64,000 nt of DNA from Kordiimonadales bacterium (lineage in GTDB: Bacteria; Pseudomonadota; Alphaproteobacteria; Sphingomonadales; Kordiimonadaceae). This document shows, piece after piece, positions 26,715 through 35,384 of the stretch (the first letter of the stretch is position 1; each line of letters opens with the position of its first letter). Location of the stretch: positions 1 to 64,000 of the forward strand of contig NVTU01000012.1 of NCBI GenBank assembly GCA_002401685.1, written 5' to 3'. Position numbers and translations under genes: made by a program. The notes under the pieces were generated by a model. That model was given only the letters and a program-made list of their open reading frames with translations, searched no databases and was not told the origin of the DNA.

Positions 26715-28310
26715 TTACTGTTCTTTTTGGAGTCGCATTTTTTCGAGCAATTCCTGTTGCTTGGCCTTTTTCACTCGAGCGCGCCCCCCTACTTTATTGC
26801 TACCGGATTGATCAAAAAGTTGCGGCATACGCAAATAGGAACATTCATTCTTAAGCACCAGCACAGCGAGTAACAAGCCGACCTGGTCTGAAAAGAAGAA
26901 CCGCTCATCAGTCTTGTTACACTGATCAAATCTGTACCTAAGGTACGCCGAGATAGCGCGAGAAAACAGGCGTCCACTAGGATTGGCAGGCACACCGGTT
27001 GCACCTGCGCCTATATTGCTCCAGAAGGCGAAGTGAGCCTTCCGGTTAGATTCTAGAGCCAGCGTTGATAGCAAAACAGCGTCTTCCCGATCCTGCCAAA
27101 TAGCGTCTTCGCTGGTACGCAATACACCGTCAATGTCAGTAATGATCACGCGCTCATAGCGGTCAAGGTATTCCGGAAGATACATATAGCGCGCGCCCGC
27201 ACAATATCCCTTCATCAAATCAGGGGTTAGCGCCTCCAAAGACTGAGCATCCAAGGTAACGTTGATACCTATATTGAATTCTGTTTCCATCTGCGTAATA
27301 CGCTTTTGTTCGGGCTCAAAATCTACGGCGTGTATGTGGACAATTCCGCCAGGGTTATGGAGTGCGAAACTCGCAACAAATCCCTTAATATACATGTAGA
27401 AATACCCGCTATCACAAGAAACCAGCGTACAGCTCTTGGCTTTTTGGTGCTGCATTTTAAAGCGTAATGATGGCTCGTCGACATAGTCTCGGTCCGCGAA
27501 TTCCCTCATTAAATCAAGCGAAACAACGTTGGCCCCTGAACGGAAATATTGACTATAATATCCTTGTTTTAAGTCTTTCGACGCGTGTAGAGAAACTGCA
27601 TCTTCAAAACGCTTCTCGATACACGCAATTACGCCCAGATAGTTTTTAAGGTGCGGATTGGTTGCCCCCAATTGCGCTACACAAAGGTCGTATGAATCTT
27701 TCAACTCAGCAATGTGGGGCTGTTCAATGTTATTTTGAAATATCCGACTGGCCAGCAATTGGTAGGATGCTTCGAAATGAAAATCGCAATAAAGCTCACG
27801 CTGCCGAAACGGCAAATCGCTCCTTGCAAAAGCAAGCCCAGTATACCGTTTCACTGCTTGATGATTTCGCTCTGCATATAGGATTGTTATAAATTCAAAC
27901 AACAATTCTGGGCTTAAGTATCGAATATCCTGCAACTCTTCCTGATACGCTAAAAAGGACTGTCTCTCCCTTTCATTCAGCTGAAGGAGCCTCATAATCA
28001 AGCCGGTATAAATAATAAGGTTATATCCTTGAACAACCTCCGCAGCTGCCACTTTCCTCAGGTTTTCTGCTGCCGCCAAACGAGCGGCTTTAGGCAAACG
28101 TGATTTCCAGTAAAAATACGGCACCCTATAATATTGCCCAATTACGTCCCGCTGCTCAACTGACCGAACCAGACCAGAAAACGCCAAGAATGGAAGAAGC
28201 TCCACAGCTTCACTAGAAAGCTGCTCGATTTGATCATCAATTTTCTTGTCAGAAGAATATTCACTTTTTTGGAATAATTTTCCGGCTTTTTTTAGAACGT
28301 TTTTAAACAT
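26715..28310 (-). CDS. Large protein with helical-repeat N-terminus and glycosyltransferase-like C-terminus
   Basis: This protein has 531 residues from the ATG at 28310 (MFKNVLKKAGKLFQKSEYSS). The frame extends 23 codons further upstream but that part looks untranslated. Residues 30-280 are mostly alpha-helical and look TPR-like (for example FEFITILYAERNHQAVKRYTGLAF and HLKNYLGVIACIEKRFEDAVSLH). The second half, with TLVSCDSGYFYMYIKGFVASFALHNP and ARYMYLPEYLDRYERVIITDIDGVL, resembles GT-A-fold glycosyltransferases, DID being a candidate metal-binding DxD motif. No signal peptide is seen. It looks more AT-rich than its neighbours. It lies between an intact rpsU and an rpsU remnant, which suggests acquisition. 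The function is inferred, not certain. Confidence 0.7.
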   Translation of the reverse strand: MFKNVLKKAGKLFQKSEYSSDKKIDDQIEQLSSEAVELLPFLAFSGLVRSVEQRDVIGQYYRVPYFYWKSRLPKAARLAAAENLRKVAAAEVVQGYNLIIYTGLIMRLLQLNERERQSFLAYQEELQDIRYLSPELLFEFITILYAERNHQAVKRYTGLAFARSDLPFRQRELYCDFHFEASYQLLASRIFQNNIEQPHIAELKDSYDLCVAQLGATNPHLKNYLGVIACIEKRFEDAVSLHASKDLKQGYYSQYFRSGANVVSLDLMREFADRDYVDEPSLRFKMQHQKAKSCTLVSCDSGYFYMYIKGFVASFALHNPGGIVHIHAVDFEPEQKRITQMETEFNIGINVTLDAQSLEALTPDLMKGYCAGARYMYLPEYLDRYERVIITDIDGVLRTSEDAIWQDREDAVLLSTLALESNRKAHFAFWSNIGAGATGVPANPSGRLFSRAISAYLRYRFDQCNKTDERFFFSDQVGLLLAVLVLKNECSYLRMPQLFDQSGSNKVGGRARVKKAKQQELLEKMRLQKEQ

Positions 28311-28597
28311 ACATGCTCTGCGTAAATTATACTGAAGCCGCCAGATTCGACTGAACCCAATTAATACCAGCAAGGGCAAGGGGTCAAATATTTCTTCTTA
28401 GTAGAATCGACTCTTTGTAGGATCAATTCAAGACTTGACCCTCTTTTCATCCCAGAACACATCTTTCATCACAGCACACTTCATCCTCCAAGGCGGCTGA
28501 ACCAAGGTGCCTTAAAGAGGTTAATCCGTATTCAAGAATGGCATGCGCGGTCGAAAAAAGAGCCAAGTCGGTTGAAAGGCATAAACAAACCCGCGTC
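28311..28597. other. Intergenic region between rpsU terminator and the preceding gene
   Basis: No supported ORF or RNA gene is seen. It likely holds the promoter of the minus-strand gene ending at 26715. Confidence 0.45.
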
Positions 28598-28638
28598 AAA
28601 AAAAAACCCCTCGGGCATCACGCTCCGAGGGGTTTTAA
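28598..28638 (-). terminator. Intrinsic terminator of rpsU
   Basis: On the minus strand, the stem AACCCCTCGG / CCGAGGGGTT with a 10-nt loop is followed by a run of nine T, 20 nt after the rpsU stop codon. Confidence 0.92.
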
Positions 28639-28659
28639 ATTCTGTTATCGATTACCGAA

Positions 28660-28878
28660 TTAACGGTTACGAGCTACCAGACCGTCACGCTCTAGGCGCT
28701 TACGTTCTAGTTTGCGTGCACGACGTACAGCCGCAGCTTGCTCACGGGCTCTCTTTTCAGAGGGCTTTTCGTAGAAGCGGCGCATTTTCATTTCGCGGTA
28801 AACACCTTCGCGCTGAAGTTTTTTCTTCAGAGCACGTAGGGCTTGGTCCACATTGTTATCACGAACGGAAACCTCCAT
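28660..28878 (-). CDS. rpsU: 30S ribosomal protein S21
   Basis: This 72-residue basic protein starts [25 protein letters not shown] and ends with an Arg/Lys-rich tail ([21 protein letters not shown]), the classic S21 pattern. It binds the 30S platform near the 16S rRNA 3' end and takes part in initiation. A strong AAGGAG lies 8 nt before the ATG. It is monocistronic with its own terminator. A decayed copy of its 3' half lies 2.1 kb away at 26451-26578. Confidence 0.97.
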   Translation of the reverse strand: MEVSVRDNNVDQALRALKKKLQREGVYREMKMRRFYEKPSEKRAREQAAAVRRARKLERKRLERDGLVARNR

Positions 28879-29192
28879 GGGTTTCTCACTCCTTTTCTAA
28901 GCCATAATTTGCAAGCAACAAGAAAGTTGCCACTTACAGGGCACGCGCCATATAGCAAAGCTATTGTTGGCACACAAGTTAAAACACAAAGAAAGCCTGT
29001 CGCACCCACATTGGGGCCCGTCACGCCTTCCTTAATCTGTTCAGACCATACCACAAAACCAGGTCACACACCAACTTTACCGGAATGCGGCACTATGCCA
29101 CTCGCACGCTTGTGCATATAATGCTATTAACAGGCAAGAGGCCCGGAGATGACCGGTAGCTGCCATTACCATACTGCGCGAAAGCATAGGCC
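28879..29192. other. 314-nt intergenic region, divergent promoters
   Basis: This gap lies between divergent rpsU and the COQ9-family gene. It contains no ORF of note and presumably holds both promoters. Both an alternative short ORF and an RpoN-like match here were judged unsupported. Confidence 0.5.
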
Positions 29193-29858
29193 ATGAGCGA
29201 ATTAAACAAAGATGACATGACACCAGAGGAAATGCGGGCCCCTTTGTTGCAAGCTATGCTGCCTCATGTTGCTTTTGACGGTTGGACCTCAGCGGCTCTT
29301 ACGCTGGCTGCGGAAGATTTTGGCATTTCGGACGCAATGGCAGAGCTGGCATTCCCGCGCGGTGCAATTGAAGTGCTGGAAGCCTATCTTGATACAGGCG
29401 ATTCGGCCTTGGCAGCGGCGCTTGAGGCCAAAGACCTGCCATCAATGAAAATCAAACACCGCATCACAGTGGCCGTCCGTACCAAGCTGGAGCTTGAAAC
29501 CGAGCACCGCGAGGTTACACAGCGCACGCTTGCAGCACTGGCCCTACCGCAGCATCTGGTACTGGGCAGCAAAACCTTGTGGCGCACAGCCGACACCATG
29601 TGGCGCGCTGCAGGTGATACATCCACCGACCATAACTATTACACCAAGCGTATGACGCTTAGCGCGGTGTATAGCGCTGTTGCGGTCTATTGGCTGGGCG
29701 ATGAAAGCGATGATTACGAGGATACATGGGCGTTCCTTGATCGCCGCATCGAAGATGTGATGAAGATCGAGACAGCAAAATACCAGATGCGTAAAGCCAC
29801 AGAGAATATGCCGTCCTTATCACGCTTCCTTGGCCACCTCCGGTACCCGGGCGCTTAA
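29193..29858 (+). CDS. COQ9-family ubiquinone biosynthesis protein
   Basis: This 221-residue protein shows the COQ9 layout: a TetR-like N-terminal helical part (FDGWTSAALTLAAEDFGIS, residues ~28-46) and a C-terminal domain with the family signature WRTADTMWRAAGDTSTDHNYYTKRMTLSAVYSAVAVYWLGD (about 130-170). COQ9 proteins bind isoprenoid intermediates and present them to COQ7-type hydroxylases at the membrane; bacterial members occur mainly in alphaproteobacteria. The xerC frame follows after only 2 nt, so the two are cotranscribed. Confidence 0.93.
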   Translation: MSELNKDDMTPEEMRAPLLQAMLPHVAFDGWTSAALTLAAEDFGISDAMAELAFPRGAIEVLEAYLDTGDSALAAALEAKDLPSMKIKHRITVAVRTKLELETEHREVTQRTLAALALPQHLVLGSKTLWRTADTMWRAAGDTSTDHNYYTKRMTLSAVYSAVAVYWLGDESDDYEDTWAFLDRRIEDVMKIETAKYQMRKATENMPSLSRFLGHLRYPGA

Positions 29859-29860
29859 TA

Positions 29861-30820
29861 TTGACCAACGAGGAAGATAGCTTTCTCCTAAGCGGCACGC
29901 TGGACTGCCTCACCGCAGACGCGTCTACTCTTGTCACCAAATGGCAGCGCTATCTTACCAGTGAAAAACGAATGTCCCGCCACACGGTTTCGGCTTACGG
30001 CCGCGATTTTGGCGGCTTTGTCCAATTTTTGCGTGGGTATAAAGAACGCGCCACTTCAATGGGCACGTTGTCCTCCCTTGAAGTCCGCGATTTTCGTGCC
30101 TTCCTAGCCAACCGGCGACAAGCAGGTGTTTCAGCGCAAACGATCGCGCGCGAACTATCAGCTATCAGGAATTTTTACCGCTATATCGCCCGCAGCGAAA
30201 GCATCAGCAACGACGCGATCAAAGCGGTACAGAGCCCCAAGTTACCCCGCCGCCTGCCCCGCCCACTGACCGAAGAAAGTGCGCGCACCGTATTGGAAAG
30301 CATCGGCGATACAGCCTCTGAGGATTGGGTGGCCGCGCGCGACGGCGCTGTTATCGCCCTACTGTATGGCTGTGGGATGCGTATTGGCGAGGCGCTGGCA
30401 ATGAACGGTGCGGACGTGCCTTCTGGCGACACCATGCGCGTTATCGGCAAGCGCAGCAAAGAACGGATCGTGCCAGTACTGCCTGTGGTACATGCCGCCA
30501 TTGCTGACTATCAGCGTCTGTGCCCTTACACAGCGGAGCCTGACAGCCCGCTTTTCTTGGGTGTACGCGGTAAAAGGCTAGGCGCACGCGCTGTGCAGCT
30601 TGCCATGCAGAAAGTCCGCGCCGCGCTCGGCTTACCAGACAGCGCGACCCCACACGCCCTCCGTCATAGTTTCGCAACGCACCTGCTATCCCGCGGCGGA
30701 GACCTACGCACAATACAGGAACTTCTCGGCCATTCAGACTTAAAGGCTACACAAATTTATACAGAGGTTGATAGCGCCCGGCTAAAAGACGTATATGATA
30801 AAGCGTTCCGCAGGGCCTAG
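29861..30820 (+). CDS. xerC: Site-specific tyrosine recombinase XerC
   Basis: This 319-residue recombinase resolves chromosome dimers at dif together with XerD. The N-terminal SAM-like core-binding domain (about 20-110) includes TLSSLEVRDFRAFLANRRQAG. The catalytic domain carries Arg174 (CGMRIGEAL), His265 and Arg268 (HALRHSF), His291 (LLGHSDL) and nucleophile Tyr300 (TQIYTEVD), all five present. The start is a TTG codon two bases after the COQ9 stop; no better start is close. The lack of neighbouring phage genes and the match to the length of housekeeping Xer proteins favour XerC over a phage integrase. Confidence 0.92.
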   Translation: MTNEEDSFLLSGTLDCLTADASTLVTKWQRYLTSEKRMSRHTVSAYGRDFGGFVQFLRGYKERATSMGTLSSLEVRDFRAFLANRRQAGVSAQTIARELSAIRNFYRYIARSESISNDAIKAVQSPKLPRRLPRPLTEESARTVLESIGDTASEDWVAARDGAVIALLYGCGMRIGEALAMNGADVPSGDTMRVIGKRSKERIVPVLPVVHAAIADYQRLCPYTAEPDSPLFLGVRGKRLGARAVQLAMQKVRAALGLPDSATPHALRHSFATHLLSRGGDLRTIQELLGHSDLKATQIYTEVDSARLKDVYDKAFRRA

Positions 30821-30865
30821 CTGTGCAGAGCTTTTGAAAACACAGCCGCAGGACCCTGAGCCGTT

Positions 30866-31186
30866 ATGAATAGCCGACCTCCACCAACCGACATTGACCG
30901 TTTCCGTGGCTGGACCCTAATAGCGCTTTATGCCGCCCTTACGGTTTTTAGCCTGATGCTGCTGTACGTGTTGTACCTTGCGCAAAGCGAGCTTACAGCA
31001 TCCACACTAACCATATACGGCATGGGAATATCCTGCATCGCGTCCGCGCTTTTTAACGCATGGACAACAGTACGCCACTTCAACATAATCCGCAGCGGCA
31101 CAGAATTACCGCGCCTCGCGCTCAAACCCTTTTTGTTTATGGCAATCGCCCTCACATTCGCCGGGCAGGTATTTCAAGGCTTCTAA
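30866..31186 (+). CDS. Small membrane protein, unknown
   Basis: This 106-residue protein has three predicted membrane helices: about 15-38 (TLIALYAALTVFSLMLLYVLYLA), 48-66 (TIYGMGISCIASALFNAW) and 86-104 (LFMAIALTFAGQVFQGF). No family is recognised. It follows xerC by 45 nt on the same strand and may be cotranscribed. It is convergent with the orphan permease. Confidence 0.65.
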   Translation: MNSRPPPTDIDRFRGWTLIALYAALTVFSLMLLYVLYLAQSELTASTLTIYGMGISCIASALFNAWTTVRHFNIIRSGTELPRLALKPFLFMAIALTFAGQVFQGF

Positions 31187-31221
31187 ATCCTAGCGCCCCT
31201 AATAACGAGCCCTCCTAAAGG

Positions 31222-33645
31222 CTATTCATAACGCAACGCTGTGATTGGACTTTGGCGTGCCACTTTTAGGGCATGCACCGCGATGATAACCCAGGACAGA
31301 AGCGTTGAGACCACTCCGGCAAAAATAATCCAATAGATTGCGCCATCGATTCGCTCTGCAAACAGCATAAGATATTCCTCAGCCCCGATGTAAGCCAGCG
31401 GTACCGCGATCAGGATCGCCAACATTACGGGACGTGAAAACTGTAAAATCAGCATCTGCACTAACTGACTAATGCCAGCCCCTAGTATTTTTCTCAGGCC
31501 AATTTCCTTCGTGCGCTTTTGAGCCATAAAAGCAGCGATCCCAAACAGGCCAATCAAAGCCAGCAAAACAGCGAGCGTTGCAAAGCCTGCGATCACTCCG
31601 TTCACCATTCGCATCACTTTGAAAGCCTCATCAAAATCAGCATCGAGAAAACTCCAGTCAATGGGATTTTCCGGCAGGACGGTGGCCCAAACACGTTCGA
31701 TGCTCTCGATGGTTTCTGGCCCCGCGCCCTCCGTAAGCCGGAGGGATAATCTGAAATTGAAATCGGGCTCCATCAACATTATGAAAGGCACGACGTCATT
31801 TTGAAGACCTAAAATGTTGCGGTTTTCCATCACCCCGACAATTTGATATTCGAAGGGATTACTAGCGCCATTATAAATGGATTGCCCTACGGCTTCTTCT
31901 GGGCTGCTAAAGCCAAGCTGCTGGCTGAACAAACGGTTTACCAATATGTTACGCCGGCGCACCGTGCTGTCCCGCACATCGCTAGAGACTTCACGAGAAA
32001 AATCACGCCCTGCAATGATTGGAATATCGTAGAGCTTCAAAAAATCATAATCGATGTGCATATTATTGGTGCGGACGGTATTATCAGCGTCGCCCTTAAG
32101 GCGCGACACCCGCATGCCCCAATTCTGCGCCATAAACGGCACTTGGCTGCTAAAGCTGGCCAAGGAGACACCTGGTATTGCCCGCAGTTCACGCGTCAGA
32201 ACCTCGCGTCGAGCTGTGACATCCTCGTTGAAGACCCGGCTAAGCACGATCACCTGCCCCTTGGGGAAAATAGCGCTGCCCTCAGCAACTTTTTCGTTCT
32301 GGGCATAAATAACAAAGACCAAGGCCATCATCACAATTGTTATGACAAATTGGCTAACCATCATCAGTTTACGGAATCCACTACCCGTGCTGCCTTTCGT
32401 CGCCACGTCTTTCAACGCTTCAACTGGGCTGGTGCCTAAAATAACAAAAGCCGGATATGCGCCCGCTGCGAGGCCGACAAGAACCGTGGTACCAAACAGC
32501 CAAGGTAGAGTGGTCAGATAGTCGAACATAAGAATTTTATCGGTGACTTGATTAAAGACCGGCACCGCCAGTTCCACCAAGGTCAAAGCCAGAACCATTG
32601 CCACCAAGACAATCGCCTGGCTTTCGATCAGAAATTGGATGAGCAGTTCCTTTCGGCCTGCACCCAAAGTTTTTCGCAACCCAACCTCGCGTGACCGCCC
32701 CATGTTCTGGGCCGTTGCCAGATTTGCGTAATTGATAACAGCAATCGCCAGCACAAGCAGACCGAGCACTTTTAGTGTGGCTATGAAGGGCACACCAAGC
32801 TGGTTCCAATAGCTCAAATTTGCTTCTTTTAACAAACGAGCATTCAAGCCAATCACAGAACGGTCCACGAGGTTAGAAACCGCCTGTTTGAACAGTGTAT
32901 TAAGCTGTTGATTAAGCGTTTCGGCAGACAAGGCGCCATCTGTCATCACATAGAGAACATTCGCGGTCTGAACGCGGTTAAAGTCCGTTTCAACTTCCCA
33001 ACTATCGTCATAGGTTGCGTAATTTTCCAGGAGCGTGAATGCATCTAACGAAGCCAATTCATCAACGCTGCCGCTGAAGTGGCTATCTTTTGCGACATCA
33101 GCAATCACCGCCACGATGACCATGTCAGCCTTTTTGTCCAAGTTTATCGACTGCCCAACCACATCGGTGCGGCCAAAGATCTTCTTAGCAAGCGCGGCGC
33201 TCACCACCATCATATTCGGGCCGGATAGGCTGTCAGCACTGCCGTGCAAATAGGTGAAATTGAACATTGCTATGAAATCCGCATCAACGAATTTTACAGT
33301 CTCATAAAAAGATTTTTCGCCTGCGGATATCAGAAACTCGTTTTCCATACGTCTCGCAACGCCCTGTAGCTGCGGCATTTGCGCGGCGATGATCGGCTGC
33401 AAACCGGTATAGCTGCCAGTGCTTTCAACGTCGCTGTTACTATAAGCCGGATTCCAGACGCTCGAGACCATATAAATGCGGTCGTTGTTGGCGAACATGC
33501 TGTCATGATTGCTCTCATAATCGGCAATCAGCCCCGCCATTAGATAAACCGAAAGGCCTACCGCCAAACCGACTACATTTATCAAAGCATAAAGCCGATT
33601 GCGTGCAAGTTGACGCAAAGCAATCTTTATATAATTGGATAACAT
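31222..33645 (-). CDS. Orphan MacB/FtsX-type ABC transporter permease
   Basis: This 807-residue permease has the same architecture as the tandem set at 1-11332. It begins MLSNYIKIALRQLARNRLYALINVVGLAVGLSVYLMAGL and has a periplasmic core. The first FtsX domain carries VINYANLATAQNMGRSREVGLRKTLGA near 305, the second carries FMAQKRTKEIGLRKILGA near 700, and the C-terminus is PITALRYE. AGGAG lies 5 nt before the ATG. No ATPase or adaptor gene is adjacent, so it must borrow them, most likely from the operon at 11375-13652. Its upstream region has an RpoN-type promoter and two palindromes like those of that operon. It is a distinct, diverged lineage of the same family. Confidence 0.92.
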   Translation of the reverse strand: MLSNYIKIALRQLARNRLYALINVVGLAVGLSVYLMAGLIADYESNHDSMFANNDRIYMVSSVWNPAYSNSDVESTGSYTGLQPIIAAQMPQLQGVARRMENEFLISAGEKSFYETVKFVDADFIAMFNFTYLHGSADSLSGPNMMVVSAALAKKIFGRTDVVGQSINLDKKADMVIVAVIADVAKDSHFSGSVDELASLDAFTLLENYATYDDSWEVETDFNRVQTANVLYVMTDGALSAETLNQQLNTLFKQAVSNLVDRSVIGLNARLLKEANLSYWNQLGVPFIATLKVLGLLVLAIAVINYANLATAQNMGRSREVGLRKTLGAGRKELLIQFLIESQAIVLVAMVLALTLVELAVPVFNQVTDKILMFDYLTTLPWLFGTTVLVGLAAGAYPAFVILGTSPVEALKDVATKGSTGSGFRKLMMVSQFVITIVMMALVFVIYAQNEKVAEGSAIFPKGQVIVLSRVFNEDVTARREVLTRELRAIPGVSLASFSSQVPFMAQNWGMRVSRLKGDADNTVRTNNMHIDYDFLKLYDIPIIAGRDFSREVSSDVRDSTVRRRNILVNRLFSQQLGFSSPEEAVGQSIYNGASNPFEYQIVGVMENRNILGLQNDVVPFIMLMEPDFNFRLSLRLTEGAGPETIESIERVWATVLPENPIDWSFLDADFDEAFKVMRMVNGVIAGFATLAVLLALIGLFGIAAFMAQKRTKEIGLRKILGAGISQLVQMLILQFSRPVMLAILIAVPLAYIGAEEYLMLFAERIDGAIYWIIFAGVVSTLLSWVIIAVHALKVARQSPITALRYE

Positions 33646-33739
33646 ATTTACTCCTGAGACATGACATCAATGAGCAAGACGATCGGACGCTCCATGCTCA
33701 AACGCTGGCGGACTTCAAAACTCCTGCGCCAATCCATTG

Positions 33740-33755
33740 AGCAACAAATATGCCA
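33740..33755 (-). promoter_or_regulatory. sigma54-type promoter of the orphan permease
   Basis: The minus strand reads TGGCATATTTGTTGCT: -24 TGGCAT (consensus TGGCAC) and -12 TTGCT with the correct spacing, identical in length to the element at 13722-13738. The predicted start is near 33728, 83 nt before the ATG. Confidence 0.75.
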
Positions 33756-33827
33756 GACCCAAAAATATAAATATATATAGTTTTCATACACTTATGTTGT
33801 TGCTGCAGCATAACATTCATAAAATTT

Positions 33828-33843
33828 TGTTCGGTATTGAACA
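33828..33843. promoter_or_regulatory. Candidate activator site A (UAS)
   Basis: TGTTCGGTATTGAACA lies about 75 nt upstream of the -24 element. It is the exact reverse complement of site B at 33848-33863. Confidence 0.72.
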
Positions 33844-33847
33844 AGTT

Positions 33848-33863
33848 TGTTCAATACCGAACA
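33848..33863. promoter_or_regulatory. Candidate activator site B (UAS)
   Basis: TGTTCAATACCGAACA is centred 20 bp (two helical turns) from site A and differs at only two symmetric positions from TGTCCAATACCGGACA at 13777-13792. This points to the same regulator. Confidence 0.74.
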
Positions 33864-34021
33864 CTGATAACTTCCCATTGGTGCAAAATCATGGAGCTGA
33901 CAGGACTGCGCTCAATCCCATTTACTCTGGCTGTTTGGAGCAATGTTTAATCGGTAACAGCGCGCTCCCTGCACCGTATAACAAGAGTGTTATGACTGCC
34001 CGATTTCCTAAAAACGCCCAT

Positions 34022-34058
34022 AAAAAAAGCCCCGGATCCATGATCCGAGGCGGTCTTT
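34022..34058. terminator. Decayed duplicate of the lpd terminator
   Basis: The core CCCCGGATCCATGATCCGAGG copies the hairpin at 35385-35423, but mismatches (GAGGCGGTC in place of GGGGCG) have weakened the stem and the T-run is shortened to TTT. Confidence 0.75.
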
Positions 34059-34082
34059 GAATACTAAAAAAGTGCAGATGCA

Positions 34083-34281
34083 CTACATATGAATTGTACG
34101 CTTATGGGCGGCTAGCGCCGCTTCCTTCATCGCCTCAGTTTCAGTCGGATGCGCATGGCATGTTAGCGCAATATCTTCTGCTGAAGCCCCAAACTCCACC
34201 GCTGTTGCAGCCTGCGCAATCATGTTGCCCGCGTCCGCACCTATGATATGCACACCCAGGATGCGGTCGGTTTCCTCCCCC
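34083..34281 (-). pseudogene. lpd 3'-end fragment, displaced copy
   Basis: This matches the last ~65 codons of lpd (35448-36854), from about [18 protein letters not shown] to the terminal HKRTIHM and stop. It includes the catalytic HAHPTETE segment and then the terminator. About 15 of ~195 bases differ. Nearly all are silent; visible changes are Met to Val, Val to Ala and Lys to Glu. Homology ends abruptly near 34281, and the open frame continues into unrelated codons ([12 protein letters not shown]) to a stop with no start codon. It cannot make a working enzyme. Confidence 0.88.
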
Positions 34282-34384
34282 TTTAATCCAGTGAAAATAT
34301 AGATTTCAGGATTGATCTGAAAAGGGGTGATCTTGCTAAGACCATGCTAACGACAGCCAGGGCACTGGAGTTGCGGGTGCCTAT

Positions 34385-34930
34385 CTAGCCAGCCGCTTGC
34401 ATGGCTTTGCTAAAAGCCGTCTTAGCGTTCGGTGCAGCAAAACGCTTTTTCCGCCGGTCCTCACCTTGAAATTCTTTTTTAAACCGCCTGCGGCTCGGGC
34501 CAATATACGTACTTGTGCGGATAAACTCTTTTGGCTTACCCGACACGGCGACCAAACGCTCCTCAAGCTGTTTACCCGTGAAAGGCACGCTCATGATCTC
34601 GCTCACACCGGCGTCCCGAGAATCGACAACCTTTTCAATATCTGGCGTCGACATGATCATAATGATCGGCGCCTCAGCCACAGGCCCGTCTGTCATCCGA
34701 ATGAAACGACTAAAGTCCGGTCCACCAAACTCTTCAAGGTGATGGCCAATAAAAAAATGTGTGAAGTCGAAGTCGCGCATGCGGCTAACCGCATCTTTTG
34801 AATGATGCACCAGCTGCACATGCCCCGCACCGTTATTTTTCAAAAAATGCCAAACATAGTCAGCCAACTGCTTATTTGACAAAGCAACTAACACTTTCAT
34901 CGCCCCAAAATCTACTCGGCGGCCAGTCAT
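34385..34930 (-). CDS. Degenerate receiver-domain (CheY-like) protein
   Basis: This 181-residue protein has residues 11-135 that fit a receiver fold: MKVLVALSNKQLADYVWHFLKNNG, then FDFTHFFIGHHLEEFGG, IIMIMSTPD and AGVSEIMSVPFTGKQLEERL. The usual phospho-acceptor Asp after the third strand appears replaced (FFIGHHL), and the N-terminal acidic pair is missing, so normal phosphorylation is unlikely. The basic C-terminal tail (SRRRFKKEFQGEDRRKKRFAA) could bind nucleic acid or a partner. GGAAG lies before the first ATG; a second ATG at residue 11 starts the domain directly. It lies between intact lpd and the lpd remnant, which suggests acquisition. Confidence 0.75.
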   Translation of the reverse strand: MTGRRVDFGAMKVLVALSNKQLADYVWHFLKNNGAGHVQLVHHSKDAVSRMRDFDFTHFFIGHHLEEFGGPDFSRFIRMTDGPVAEAPIIMIMSTPDIEKVVDSRDAGVSEIMSVPFTGKQLEERLVAVSGKPKEFIRTSTYIGPSRRRFKKEFQGEDRRKKRFAAPNAKTAFSKAMQAAG

Positions 34931-35384
34931 TTCGATGCTTCCTAAACATGAACCAAAGCTATAGGTTCGGCGTTAAAAACAAAGCTGCGGATACAACGCA
35001 GCTACATGCCTCGCCCCACCCTCGGTAGTAAATTCTAAGACTAACGTCAATAAATTTGGAGCAAGACCTTAGTGTTTAGCAAGTATAGATACGTAAAATA
35101 GGGATGTATGGATGCATTCTCACGAAAAATTTAGCGCTCGTTATCAATAGGTAAGGGAAAATTTAACCATGAATCTTAGATTTTGTAGAAAAGATTTAAC
35201 AATAAATTACAAAAATATCATTAAGTTAGGTTAGGAAGACTAGATCAAGGAAAGAACGAATCACTTCGTTCCTATACTTATATAAAGACCCAACCTTTAA
35301 TTATGGTCTTCCAAGGCCCTTTATCTCGCATGCATTGTGAAGAAAGTACTTCAACGACAGTATGTCATGCCAGTCAGACGCCAA
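34931..35384. other. AT-rich intergenic region
   Basis: About 450 nt carry no supported gene. The part at 35155-35240 is markedly AT-rich and could hold the promoter of the receiver-like gene. No RNA gene was recognised. Confidence 0.45.

Noticed and set aside
26375-26854. Plus-strand ORF of 159 codons
   Set aside because: It runs through the duplicated terminator, the rpsU remnant in antisense, and the end of a real minus-strand gene; no ribosome site or domain is seen.
28908-28935. Possible sigma54 promoter before rpsU (TGGCAACTTTCTTGTTGC on the minus strand)
   Set aside because: The distance between the GG and GC elements is three bases too long for RpoN recognition.
29861-30820. xerC considered as the integrase of a mobile element
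   Set aside because: It is cotranscribed with COQ9, has the housekeeping length and motifs, and no phage or conjugation genes or attachment repeats lie nearby.
34083-34400. Short ORF including the lpd fragment considered as a real small gene
   Set aside because: There is no start codon between the upstream stop and the homologous part, and the encoded piece is only the dimer-interface tail of the enzyme.
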